In this document: positions 14,459-22,918 of the stretch, piece by piece
How positions within the stretch are numbered: position 1 is the stretch's first letter
Layout of the letters: each line of letters starts with the position of its first letter
Source: Ancylobacter sonchi
GTDB lineage: Bacteria; Pseudomonadota; Alphaproteobacteria; Rhizobiales; Xanthobacteraceae
DNA: 64,000 nucleotides
Direction of reading: 5' to 3'
NCBI RefSeq assembly: GCF_018390695.1
Contig: NZ_JAHBGF010000020.1
Location: 1 to 64,000, forward strand
Position numbers and translations under genes: made by a program
The notes under the pieces: generated by a model
Database searches by the model: none
Seen by the model: the letters and a program-made list of their open reading frames with translations, nothing else
Told to the model about the DNA's origin: nothing

Positions 14459-16889
14459 CCGCAATGCCCAGGTCCAGGCGCATGGCCCGGTTTTTCGCCA
14501 GCTCAGCAATGTATTGAATCGGCAGGACGCCGCGCTGCAATTGCGTGCGGATGCCAATTCCCTTGCTCCCGAACGCCTTCTGGTCTTCGAGGTCACCGGC
14601 TCGATCCAGAATTTCGCCAATGCCGTGGCGCGGATCGCAGGCCTGGAGTTCGCAGGCGAAGAAGCATTGGAAGCGGACGAGCTGGACAAGAATCCGGAAT
14701 TCTATCTGCTTGTGCCGCAGCTTGGCGCCCTGCGCGAAATCGTGTCGCTTTGGGAAGGCTGGGGACGGAACGGGACCGTACCCCGCAACTATACGCCTTG
14801 GCGCGATCTGTTTCAGCAACTGCGGGCGGTCCGTCCCTGGGGACCTGCTGACCGCGTTTCGCCCCGCAATCGCGACTATTTTCGAGCCATTGTTGATGGC
14901 GCCCCCGACAACGAGCTATTCAGGATTGAAATCGAGCTGGTATTTCGGGGCAGCGAGGCGGCATCGCGATCGGCGGAGGAGGAGATCGCTGCCAGGATCG
15001 CGGTGACCGGCGGGCAGATCATTCACCGCTCTCGCCGAGCGGAGTTCGCTTACCATGCGATCCTGGCTGAAGTGTCCGCGGCCGAGATCCGCCGAATCGC
15101 CGAACTCGACCTGCATTCATTGGCCGGTGCCGATCCAATCGCGTCGATCGTCCCCCAGAGCGTAGGAACGCCGATCGAGGCGGCTGATCGACTCGGCTTG
15201 GACGCGGCTCGTCCCTTGCCGACAAATCCCGAGCCGATCGCTGCCGTCTTCGATGCTGTGCCGGTGCAGGCTCACCCATTGCTCCGTGATCGGCTTACGA
15301 TAGACGATCCCGACGATCTCGAGACTCGAGCGGTGGGAGCTCGCGTTCACGGCACGGCAATGGCCTCGCTTGTGCTGCACGGTGATCTGAACGAACAACC
15401 ATCACCCGTAAGCCGACGCGTCTACTTCCGACCTGTCATGTATGCGCCGGCATTTGGAGATGAGCTCTTCGACAGCGACAAGCTGGTGATCGACGTTATC
15501 GTCGAAGCGGTGATGCGCATGCGTGCCGAGGGTGGCAGCCAAGTGATTGTCGTCAACATCTCGCTGGGCGACAGAACCAAACCCTTTGCAGGAAAGATAT
15601 CGACCTGGGGCCGCGCGCTGGATTATTTGGCGTTCGCCTATGGCATTCTTTTTCTGGTCAGTGCAGGAAATACTGGAGACGGCGTGACGCTCGCGGATTA
15701 CGCAGATTCTGCGGCATTCCAAGCGGCGAACCCTGCAGATAAAGCCAGTGCGGTTCTTCGGGGCCTGGGTGCTCTGAAGGCCGATCGTCGCCTCCTTGCT
15801 CCTGCCGACAGCGTCAACGCATTGACGATCGGTGCCTGGCATCGCGATGCCGCGCAAGAGGCGTTTCGAGGTGCCTCGCCGTTTCCGCCCTATGCCGACC
15901 GAGAGATGCCGAATCTTTCGTCCCGATTGGGCCTCGGATTGCGGCGGAGTACAAAACCGGAAGCGCTGTTCGCCGGCGGCCGCCAACCTGCGCGCCTCGA
16001 TCCCGTGGCCGCACCGCCCGTGCTGCTCTCGCATCCAAACCCCAGCAGATATTGGGGACTGAAGGTTGCCGCGCCTCCCGAGAACGGCGCGATGGGATTG
16101 CACTTCACCATCGGGACCAGCGCAGCGACCGCACTTGCAACACATACTGCCCATCGCATCTTTGACGCGCTTGAGAATGCTTATCCTCAGTTGATTGGGC
16201 CGATGTCGCTGGCTCAGCGAGCGGCACTGCTCAAGGCACTCCTCGTCCATTGTGCCTCCTGGCGGGATGCCGAAGCGTTCATCCGACCCACCATCGATCC
16301 AGCAGCTACGTTGCACCATGAGCATTGGCGACGAGAGGTTTGCCGTCATCTGGGATACGGCTTTGTCGATCCGGAAGATGCGATTGCTTGTGCTGCGGAT
16401 CGAGCCACCATGTGGGCGACCGGCACGCTGCCGATAGAAGGATCGCTGGCTTTCGATATTCCGATCCCCCCAGCCCTCGGCGCCAGCGCAAGCATTCGGG
16501 AGGTGCGGGCAACGCTAGCATGGTTCACCCCAATCCGGCCTGGGCACCTTGCCTACCGTGCCGTCAAACTGAAGATCGACTCGCTTCAGCCCGACAGTCT
16601 GGAGATCGCAGGCGTTGGGACCTCCACGAGCCAACCGTCCAACAGCCAATCTGAGAGCGGAACGATAGTCCATCGTAGATGGCGTGATGCACGCATCGGC
16701 GTGATCGCCAATGGCACTTCGATCCCGCTTCAGGTTCAGCGAGAAAAAGATCAAGGAACTCCAATCGACGAGGCGATTCCGTTCGGTCTTGCGGTCACGA
16801 TCGAAATGCCCGGAGCGGCGCAGATCTACGAGCAGGTTCGTGCGAACATTCAAGTCCAGCCGCGCACTTTCGTGCGGGTGCAGGGCTGA
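14358..16889 (+). CDS. ietS: IetS-like subtilisin-family (S8) serine protease
   Basis: An 843-residue cytoplasmic subtilase without signal peptide. The catalytic triad is visible: Asp299 in AAVFDAVP, His331 in ARVHGTAMASL and Ser588 in TIGTSAATALATH, with the oxyanion Asn438 in LVSAGNTGD. Residues 1-290 precede the protease domain and probably sense a trigger or bind the partner. The start at 14358 lies 101 bp inside ietA, in another frame, so expression is strongly coupled. In the Ti-plasmid pair IetS is the toxin restrained by the ATPase; in defence assays both genes are needed. The substrate is unknown. Asp299 is followed by Ala-Val rather than the usual Ser/Thr-Gly. Confidence 0.8.
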   Translation: MPHDPEKPLLRLNDPRDVARRAPGRGGEQARRIDRNAQVQAHGPVFRQLSNVLNRQDAALQLRADANSLAPERLLVFEVTGSIQNFANAVARIAGLEFAGEEALEADELDKNPEFYLLVPQLGALREIVSLWEGWGRNGTVPRNYTPWRDLFQQLRAVRPWGPADRVSPRNRDYFRAIVDGAPDNELFRIEIELVFRGSEAASRSAEEEIAARIAVTGGQIIHRSRRAEFAYHAILAEVSAAEIRRIAELDLHSLAGADPIASIVPQSVGTPIEAADRLGLDAARPLPTNPEPIAAVFDAVPVQAHPLLRDRLTIDDPDDLETRAVGARVHGTAMASLVLHGDLNEQPSPVSRRVYFRPVMYAPAFGDELFDSDKLVIDVIVEAVMRMRAEGGSQVIVVNISLGDRTKPFAGKISTWGRALDYLAFAYGILFLVSAGNTGDGVTLADYADSAAFQAANPADKASAVLRGLGALKADRRLLAPADSVNALTIGAWHRDAAQEAFRGASPFPPYADREMPNLSSRLGLGLRRSTKPEALFAGGRQPARLDPVAAPPVLLSHPNPSRYWGLKVAAPPENGAMGLHFTIGTSAATALATHTAHRIFDALENAYPQLIGPMSLAQRAALLKALLVHCASWRDAEAFIRPTIDPAATLHHEHWRREVCRHLGYGFVDPEDAIACAADRATMWATGTLPIEGSLAFDIPIPPALGASASIREVRATLAWFTPIRPGHLAYRAVKLKIDSLQPDSLEIAGVGTSTSQPSNSQSESGTIVHRRWRDARIGVIANGTSIPLQVQREKDQGTPIDEAIPFGLAVTIEMPGAAQIYEQVRANIQVQPRTFVRVQG

Positions 16890-17077
16890 GTCCTCATATT
16901 TGCATTGCCTTCCATAATACGGCTGCAGACGATCACTGCAATCTGGACGCGGGGACCCATGAAGATCCCCCTGGGGCCGTATGAACGCTGGTCGCTTGCC
17001 TTCGTATCGGAGCAGATCACCTGCAGCCCTACGGCTACACATCGTTACCGTCGTGGAACGCCACACTTGGGCATGCC

Positions 17078-18388
17078 TCATTCCGATGGCGGAGATATCG
17101 CCGCCGGCCGATGCCCCGACCGGGCTTCTCGGACAGCCCGGTCGGGATCATCCAAGATCGCGTCAATCTCGTCGGCAACCCTGTCGGCTGCGAGCCTGAG
17201 CGCTTCGTCTATATGGATATAGCGCTGCGTCACGCCCCGAGCTGCATGGCCCAGTAGCGCGGCAATGGTCAGTTCGGAAAAGCCCAGGTCGGCCGCGACG
17301 CTGGCAAATGTGTGCCTCAATGTATGCGGGGTTACGTCGTCCAGCTTCGCGCTGGCACACAGCCGATCGAGCACCCGAACGACGCCGATAAAGTGGCCCT
17401 CGCCCCAATCCGCCGGGAAGAAGTACGGTGATGCTGTGTTGGGCTGCCCCAATAAAAGGTCCATAGCTGCGCGGCCTATGACCCGTGTCTGGGCTCCGCT
17501 TTTGGTATCTGGAAAACGGACCGAGCCTTCATCCGTGTTGAGCCAAAGCCGCTTCACCCCAAGGCCCTCCATTCGCCGAAAACCCGTGAGGAGCAGGAAG
17601 CGGATGGCAGCCAGCCCCGTCGGATGCTCTCCAGCCTCTGCAGCGAAACGTATGGCCCTCCCAAGACGAGCGATTTCGCTGCGGCTGAGGCGGCGTTCCC
17701 GCGCCTTTCCGGCAAGCCTACGAACGCCACGCGCGGGATTGGCGTCGATCTTTCCAAGGCGGACGGCGTGTTCAAAGATGGCATGCAGCGTCGACATGGT
17801 GCGCGCGGCCACCCCTTCCCCGCCGGTGGTCGCTCCGCCTCGACTGCCCGCGCGAGGTTTGGATGTTCTGCCGACGGCAATATCTGCCTGCGCCCCTTCG
17901 ATATCCCCGAGCTTCAGCGTGGCAATCAGTCGTCGGCCGAGCAATGGCTTGATGTGAACCTCGATCCGGCTCTTATCCATGGCCAGGGTCGATGCCTTGA
18001 TGGGGCGACGGCTGCGGCCGAGTATGCGGCCGGCCTCGGCCTCGGCCAGATACCAGTCGCATACCTCGGCAACCGTGATGCCCTTCAGCTTGCTGTCCGG
18101 GCTATCCAGCGGATCGAGACCCTTGGAGACGGCCACCAGCTTTTCATGGGCGATCCGGCGCGCCTCCTCGACCGTCATCAGCCCGTACCGTCCAATCACG
18201 GCGCGACGAGGCCGTCCTTCGGGCGAGCGATACTGGATCACAAAGCTCTTCAGCCCCGAGGGCATGACCTGAACGCCGAAGCCTCGAAGCTCCCGATCCC
18301 AGGCAAAACTCTCCCGAACCTTGACCCCAACCTTCGAAGGTTTCGGAACTTCCAGCGCGTCGATAAAACGCTTCGTCAGCTTTTCCAT
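17078..18388 (-). CDS. int: Tyrosine recombinase (P4/DUF4102-type integrase)
   Basis: A 436-residue phage/ICE integrase with an N-terminal DUF4102-type arm-binding domain (RFIDALEVPKPSKVGVKVRE, VIQYRSPEGRPRRAVIGRYG), a core-binding domain (about 105-215) and a C-terminal catalytic domain. Catalytic motifs are the Arg of FLLLTGFRRMEGLGV, HTLRHTFASVAADLG (H-x-x-R), the His of LGHAARGV and the nucleophile Tyr in TQRYIHIDE. It is the rightmost gene of the element, 204 bp from a tRNA-Gly fragment, as expected for an enzyme recombining at a tRNA 3' end. It should mediate integration, and excision with a directionality factor, possibly the HTH protein at 2236. Confidence 0.9.
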   Translation of the reverse strand: MEKLTKRFIDALEVPKPSKVGVKVRESFAWDRELRGFGVQVMPSGLKSFVIQYRSPEGRPRRAVIGRYGLMTVEEARRIAHEKLVAVSKGLDPLDSPDSKLKGITVAEVCDWYLAEAEAGRILGRSRRPIKASTLAMDKSRIEVHIKPLLGRRLIATLKLGDIEGAQADIAVGRTSKPRAGSRGGATTGGEGVAARTMSTLHAIFEHAVRLGKIDANPARGVRRLAGKARERRLSRSEIARLGRAIRFAAEAGEHPTGLAAIRFLLLTGFRRMEGLGVKRLWLNTDEGSVRFPDTKSGAQTRVIGRAAMDLLLGQPNTASPYFFPADWGEGHFIGVVRVLDRLCASAKLDDVTPHTLRHTFASVAADLGFSELTIAALLGHAARGVTQRYIHIDEALRLAADRVADEIDAILDDPDRAVREARSGHRPAAISPPSE

Positions 18389-18591
18389 AGTGAGTTCAAA
18401 GCCCTATCGAAAATCTGCTTAGATTTTGCGAGGCTAGCCGGATTCTAATCAAATTCCAAGCTCTCAGAAGCGCAAAATAGCGTATGAAGCGTGGCCTTTA
18501 GCGCGCACCACTCAAAAAATAATCATTTATTTATAGAAGATTATCGCACTTTAGCAAACTAGGGGATATTGCAGCGAACGGCTCTCGGGCA

Positions 18592-18638
18592 CCTTGCCAA
18601 GGTTGGGGTCGTGGGTTCGAATCCCATCGCCCGCTCCA
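18592..18638 (+). other. 3' fragment of tRNA-Gly(GCC): element attachment site
   Basis: These 47 bases run from the anticodon loop (CCTTGCCAAGG, GCC anticodon) through variable loop, T-arm (GTGGGTTCGAATCCCAT) and acceptor end CGCCCGCTCCA, with CCA encoded. The 5' half of the tRNA is absent: the bases to the left do not fold as acceptor or D-arm. A truncated tRNA 3' end next to an integrase is the classic direct repeat left by integration. An intact tRNA-Gly(GCC) is predicted at the far end of the element. Confidence 0.85.
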
Positions 18639-19294
18639 ATTTATCCTTTATTAGGCAAGGCCTGATGGCTGTGAATGCCTAGTTTGACGTGGATACATTC
18701 ACGTCTGATTTTAGCAATATCTCCAGTCTGCAAGCTAGAGGAACCGACTGCTGGGTTCTCGGAGCGACGGAGAGGTATTATTTTCCTATTGTCTCTGCCC
18801 CGGCCTTCGCCACGCTTCGATAAAGCCGTCTGCACAGCGAAATCCGCAGAGCATTGGCTGTTAAGGTTCGAAGTGCGGGTTTGAGTTCGATCATCAACGC
18901 TCACGAACCTGCCCAGTAAAGGCACGAGCACGCGTAGAACCGGCGCCAGCGGGCGGTTTGATCGGACATCCAATCCGGCATGGCGTCAATCTCGACGACA
19001 TCAACGCACGCATTCTAAGCGATTGATGCCGCGATCGTTGGGATCCCAGGTTCTGAGTTCGACAGAAGCCTCGACCAACCGGCAGTCGCGTATCTGACAA
19101 TCACAGAAGCCTCCCCTGCCGCCGATGGCCGGGGATTCAGTCACCATGCTCGGCTTGCCCCGCTGCAGGATGTTCAGGCAGAGAGCGGGCACAGCAGAGC
19201 GGTCGTGACCCGCCTCCAAGCGATTGCTGCAATCGCCGCGACGGCTGCGCAAACGGCTTGCGGGCGCGGTGCTGCCCGGCGCCAACGGTCGGTC
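18639..19294. other. Gene-free stretch at the element-chromosome junction
   Basis: Between the tRNA fragment and the TetR gene (656 bp) I find no frame with recognisable protein similarity, no RNA gene and no clear repeat. Codon choice in the short frames looks random. It may be eroded chromosomal coding sequence. Confidence 0.4.
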
Positions 19295-19870
19295 CTACGG
19301 AATGAGGCCCGTTTTACGATAAGCCCGGATTGTTCGATCATAGATGGAGATGTCCTGGCATCCGCGCGCGACCAGCTGAGCTCCCTCTATGGCAGCAAAG
19401 ATCGCCATAGCCTGGTCTTTTAGGTCCTGCCCGTCCGCGGCGGGCGTTGCCCGCGACAACACTTTCGTGAGCCATCCGACGTTCATCTCGGCGAATTTCT
19501 CGACCTCGGTCCTGACCTCATTGGGCAGGTCATCGAGTTCCGCGCTCATGATCCCGCACAGGCACATACGATTGTCGTTGGCCAAGGCCGAGCGGAAGAT
19601 CTCCGCGTATCTGTCCAGGCACCAGGTCGCGTCGGGGGATGTAGCCAGCAACTCGGTAAGAGTGGCTGATCCTTCGTCTGTGTATCGGCGCGCTAAAGCT
19701 GCGCAAAGGTCGCCTTTGGTCGGGAAATGATAGTGCACGCTGGCACTCTTGATCCCGACCTCCTTCGCGAGCTCACGAAAGCTGAGCGCATTATAGCCAT
19801 GCGCCTGCACCGTCGCTTTTGCGGCGGTCATAACTGCCTCGCGCATATCCGTCTTGGTTTTTGCCATCAT
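19295..19870 (-). CDS. TetR-family repressor of the adjacent glutathione transferase
   Basis: A 191-residue TetR-type regulator. The HTH occupies residues about 8-50 (DMREAVMTAAKATVQAHGYN, ALSFRELAKEVGIKSASVHY, HFPTKGDLCAALA); the rest is the helical ligand-binding domain, with Cys residues in NRMCLCGIM that could sense electrophiles. Two adjacent start codons (19870, 19867) are possible. It is divergent from the glutathione transferase gene across 99 bp containing two GATAG-type inverted repeats, the usual layout for a repressor controlling itself and the neighbour. It probably derepresses the transferase on exposure to a reactive compound (NemR/AcrR-like logic, inferred). Confidence 0.85.
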   Translation of the reverse strand: MMAKTKTDMREAVMTAAKATVQAHGYNALSFRELAKEVGIKSASVHYHFPTKGDLCAALARRYTDEGSATLTELLATSPDATWCLDRYAEIFRSALANDNRMCLCGIMSAELDDLPNEVRTEVEKFAEMNVGWLTKVLSRATPAADGQDLKDQAMAIFAAIEGAQLVARGCQDISIYDRTIRAYRKTGLIP

Positions 19871-19877
19871 CGACCTG

Positions 19878-19896
19878 CCTATCACTCGATAGATAG
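19878..19896. promoter_or_regulatory. TetR operator site 1
   Basis: CCTATCACTCGATAGATAG contains CTATC-ACTC-GATAG, an inverted repeat 8 bp upstream of the TetR start. Its reverse complement shares CTATCTATCGA with site 2 at 19940. Confidence 0.6.
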
Positions 19897-19939
19897 CCGT
19901 TGACGCCAACAAAGGGAAGGGATAGACAGCACCCGCAGT

Positions 19940-19954
19940 CTATCTATCGATAGG
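19940..19954. promoter_or_regulatory. TetR operator site 2
   Basis: CTATCTATCGATAGG contains the perfect palindrome CTATCGATAG, 16 bp before the glutathione transferase start. Together with site 1 it flanks the divergent promoters, so one TetR dimer pair could silence both genes. Confidence 0.6.
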
Positions 19955-19969
19955 CAGATGAGGACTCTC

Positions 19970-20656
19970 ATGAAGATCTTCGATCGTCCCGGCTTTCCCA
20001 ATCCCGCCCGCATCCGCATCGTGCTTGCCGAGAAGGAACTCGAAAAGCAGGTCGAATTCGTCTCCGTCGACCTCATCGCGGCCGAGCACAAGCAACCCGA
20101 CTTTCTTCAGAAGAACCCCTCGGGCGTGCTGCCGGTTCTTCAGCTCGAGGACGGCACCTACATCAGCGAGGCCACGGCCATCACCGAATATCTGGACAAT
20201 CTCGACGGTGATCCGCGTCTCACCGGTAAGACGCCGAAGGAAAAAGCCGTCATCCACATGATGCAGAAGCGGGCCGAATCCGAGCTGCTCGATGCGGTCG
20301 GCAACTACTTCCATTATGCGACACCTGGCCTCGGTGCTGAGTTGCAGGTGTTCAAGAGCCCGGAGTGGGCTGGTCGTCAGGACTGGGGCAACCGTCAGCG
20401 CGACAAGGCGTTAGCAGGCGTGAAATACTTCGACACGGTATTGCGGGACTGTCCGTTTGTCGCCGGCGACGCGTTCTCCATGGCCGACATCACCGTATTT
20501 GCCGGACTGATGTTTGCCGATGCTGCCGGCATTGCCATTCCTGAAGACTATTCGGCGCTGAAGGCGTGGCGAGCAAAGGTCTCCGAGCTACCGAGCGTCA
20601 AGAACCGCAGCGGCCAGATGTTCGTCGCCGAGGATCTGCATCGCCTCGGCTTCTGA
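19970..20656 (+). CDS. Glutathione S-transferase
   Basis: A 228-residue cytosolic glutathione transferase. The N-terminal thioredoxin-like domain has RPGFPNPARIRIVLAEKELE and the cis-Pro/glutathione-binding signature NPSGVLPVLQLEDGTYISEA; the C-terminal helical domain follows from about residue 90 (DAFSMADITVFAGLMFADAA, the N-capping box). It conjugates glutathione to electrophiles or acts as a peroxidase. The start at 19970 has GAGG 6 bases upstream; the ATG at 19958 overlaps that ribosome-binding site. It is divergent from and probably controlled by the TetR gene. Confidence 0.9.
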   Translation: MKIFDRPGFPNPARIRIVLAEKELEKQVEFVSVDLIAAEHKQPDFLQKNPSGVLPVLQLEDGTYISEATAITEYLDNLDGDPRLTGKTPKEKAVIHMMQKRAESELLDAVGNYFHYATPGLGAELQVFKSPEWAGRQDWGNRQRDKALAGVKYFDTVLRDCPFVAGDAFSMADITVFAGLMFADAAGIAIPEDYSALKAWRAKVSELPSVKNRSGQMFVAEDLHRLGF

Positions 20657-20740
20657 TCCGCCGCGACAGCGGTTCGAACGCAGCCGCTCTCACTCCATTC
20701 ACATGCAGCCCACGCGGCTCATTTCTCGCGGAGTTCCCTC

Positions 20741-21712
20741 ATGTCTACGATCTCAACATCCGACAGCGCTTCCCGGCGCAACCTGCTGAAAGGGGCTGCC
20801 ATCGCCGGCGTCGGGCTGGCGGCTGCGGCGGCCGGCGCGGGCTCGGTCGATGCAAAGTCAGGCGTGTCGGCCCATGCCGGCAAGATGACCGGCGATCGCC
20901 TCGTCACCAAAGATGGCACCAGCCTCTACTTCAAGGACTGGGGCACCGGGCCAGCCGTGGTGTTCAGCCATGGCTATCCGCTCTCGTCCGACGCCTGGGA
21001 GGACCAGATGTTCTTCCTGCTGCGAAACGGCTATCGCGTCATCGCCCATGACCGTCGGGGTTTTGGGCGGTCGAGCCAGCCGTCCGGCGGCTACGACTAT
21101 GACACCTTCGCCGACGACCTGGCGCAATTGGTCGAGGCGCTGGATCTGCGTGAGGCAGCCTTCGTGGGCCATTCGATGGGCGGTGGCGAGGTCGCCCGCT
21201 ACATCGCGCGCTACGGCCAGGGCCGCGTCTCCAAGGTCGCCTTCGTCTCCTCCGTGACACCCTTCCTGCTCAAGACCGCGACCAACCCGACCGGCGCGCC
21301 GAAGGAGCTGTTCGATACCTTCCGCGCCGCCGTGCAAGCCAACCGGTCGCAGTGGAATCTCGACGTCACCATGCCTTATTACAGCTTTAACCGCCCGGGG
21401 GCGCAGGTCTCGGAAGGTCTGCGGGAGAGCTACTGGCGGCAGGGGCAGGCAACCGGTCTTCTTGCCGCCTATCATGCACTCGGCGCCTTTTCGGAAACCG
21501 ATTTCCGCGATGACCTGAAGAAGATCACCGTGCCCGCGCTGGTGGTCCACGGCAGCGACGATCAGATCGTTCCGCTCGAGATCTCCGCGCGATTGACCGC
21601 CGGCCTGGTTCCGCATGCCAAGCTCATCGTCTACGATGGCGGCTCCCATGGATTGCTGCACGTCGACAAAGACCGTTTGAATGCCGACCTGCTGGCTTTC
21701 CTTCGCGACTGA
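20741..21712 (+). CDS. Tat-exported alpha/beta hydrolase (chloroperoxidase/esterase-like)
   Basis: A 323-residue hydrolase. The N-terminus carries a twin-arginine signal (SRRNLLKGAAIAGVGLAAAA), so the folded enzyme is exported. The alpha/beta-hydrolase core shows the oxyanion region VVFSHGYPLSSDAW, nucleophile elbow GHSMGG (Ser), the acid residue in VVHGSDDQIVP and the catalytic His in YDGGSHGLLH. Similarity is closest to the cofactor-free haloperoxidase/arylesterase group, which hydrolyses esters and has perhydrolase activity. The gene is 84 bp downstream of the glutathione transferase and may share its TetR control. The natural substrate is not evident. Confidence 0.9.
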   Translation: MSTISTSDSASRRNLLKGAAIAGVGLAAAAAGAGSVDAKSGVSAHAGKMTGDRLVTKDGTSLYFKDWGTGPAVVFSHGYPLSSDAWEDQMFFLLRNGYRVIAHDRRGFGRSSQPSGGYDYDTFADDLAQLVEALDLREAAFVGHSMGGGEVARYIARYGQGRVSKVAFVSSVTPFLLKTATNPTGAPKELFDTFRAAVQANRSQWNLDVTMPYYSFNRPGAQVSEGLRESYWRQGQATGLLAAYHALGAFSETDFRDDLKKITVPALVVHGSDDQIVPLEISARLTAGLVPHAKLIVYDGGSHGLLHVDKDRLNADLLAFLRD

Positions 21713-21741
21713 CGTTTGCCTGGCCGGCGCCGTATCGCCAA

Positions 21742-22917
21742 TCACGCGGCGATGCGTATCATCTCGCGGTCGAGCGTGCCGAGCACCTTGCAGCCGGTTT
21801 CGGTGACGACGATGGTCTCGCTCACGCCCACTGTGAACCGGCCATAGACGCGCAAGGCCGGCGGCAGATGGAACGCCATGCCGGGCTCCAGCAGCGTCTT
21901 CACGCCGGCATTGAGGCTGAGGATGCCGCCTTCGCCCCAATCCGGCGCGAAGGAAATGCCGACGCTGTAGCCGAGCCGCTTGCGGAAATTGTCGGTGTAG
22001 CCGGCCGCGTCGATCACCTTCTGGCAGGCGATGTGCGGCACCTCGCACGGCACGCCCGGCCGGATGGCCTCGAGGGAGACGGCGAGCGCCTCCTGGCAGA
22101 CCTTCGCCATCTCCAGCGCCTCGGCCGGCGGCGTGCCGATCCACGCCGTGCGCATCAGCGCCGCGTGGTAGCGGTCATGGCAGGCGGCCATTTCGAGGAA
22201 GGCGGCGTCGCCGTCCTGCAACCGCCGCCGCCGCCACGTGCCGTGCGGCACACCGCTGCGCGGGCCGGAGGAGACCAGCGGCTCCATGCCCATATATTCC
22301 GAGCCGGCGGCGATCGCCGCGCCCATCATGGCGGCGACGAGGTCGTTCTCGGTATTGCCGGGCCTCACGGCGGCGAGGCCGGCCTTGATCCCCGCATCGA
22401 CATAGGCCGCCGAGCGCACCAGCTTCTCGACCTCCAGCGACGACTTCACCATGCGCAGCCTCTCCACCACGCCCGCGGCGTCATGGACGGTGCCGAGTGC
22501 GGTGAGCAGCGCCTCGTAGGTGGCGATCGGCAGAAACCAGCCGCGCTTATCGATGGCGACGCGCTTGCCCTTCAGGCCCTTCGTCTCGATGAGCCGGACC
22601 AGGAAAGCAACCGGATCGTCGGTGTCCTGGTAGATGGCGGCGTCGGTGATGAAGGTGTTGGCGACGAAGTTGAAATATTCGAGCTGGCGCACCACGAAGA
22701 CCGGGTCGCCCTCGACCGGCAGCACCAGCGCCTGGAAGGTGTAGTAGCCCGGCGTCTGCTGGCCGGTGAGGTAGAAGATGTTCTCCGGCCCAGTGACGAT
22801 CATCACATCGATGCCGGCCGACGCCAACCCGGCGCGGGCACGGGCGACGCGCGCGTCATATTCGGCCTTGGGGAAGGCGGATTCCTGTCCCTGCACCACG
22901 TTCATCGGAACGGTCAT
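21742..22917 (-). CDS. M24-family hydrolase, DoeA/creatinase-like (first of three)
   Basis: A 391-residue pita-bread protein with an N-terminal creatinase domain (about 15-155) and M24 domain (about 165-385). The metal-site region reads FLEMAACHDRYHAALMRTAW (residues 240-259): Glu242 and Ala252/253 replace the two metal-binding Asp of prolidases. The phrase RLGYSVGISFAPDWGE matches ectoine hydrolase (DoeA) more than peptidases. Creatinase and DoeA hydrolyse C-N bonds of amidine/guanidino compounds without metal, so a similar reaction is likely; the substrate is unknown. It is the last gene of the 21,742-30,708 operon, one base from the upstream enolase-type gene. Confidence 0.8.
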   Translation of the reverse strand: MTVPMNVVQGQESAFPKAEYDARVARARAGLASAGIDVMIVTGPENIFYLTGQQTPGYYTFQALVLPVEGDPVFVVRQLEYFNFVANTFITDAAIYQDTDDPVAFLVRLIETKGLKGKRVAIDKRGWFLPIATYEALLTALGTVHDAAGVVERLRMVKSSLEVEKLVRSAAYVDAGIKAGLAAVRPGNTENDLVAAMMGAAIAAGSEYMGMEPLVSSGPRSGVPHGTWRRRRLQDGDAAFLEMAACHDRYHAALMRTAWIGTPPAEALEMAKVCQEALAVSLEAIRPGVPCEVPHIACQKVIDAAGYTDNFRKRLGYSVGISFAPDWGEGGILSLNAGVKTLLEPGMAFHLPPALRVYGRFTVGVSETIVVTETGCKVLGTLDREMIRIAA

Positions 22918-22918
22918 G

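Larger units (their letters stand above)
1..18638. mobile_element. Right-hand part of an integrative (ICE-like) element with plasmid-type replication genes
   Basis: The left boundary lies outside the window. Seen: RepA-type initiator with iterons, ParA, DUF2840/DUF736/DUF2493/DUF932 genes, ParB-like protein, FseA/QseM/QseC-type switch, toxin-antitoxin genes, IetAS pair, tyrosine integrase, and a 47-bp 3' piece of tRNA-Gly immediately beyond the integrase. Known: this set is typical of conjugative alphaproteobacterial plasmids and symbiosis-type ICEs. Inference: the element is integrated in a tRNA-Gly gene, with the conjugation genes beyond position 1. Downstream of 18,638 the content becomes ordinary chromosomal metabolism. 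Confidence 0.75.

Noticed and set aside
18639-19294. Short frames of 60-110 codons between the tRNA fragment and the TetR gene
   Set aside because: Composition is random-like, no family motif is visible on either strand, and no start signals support them.
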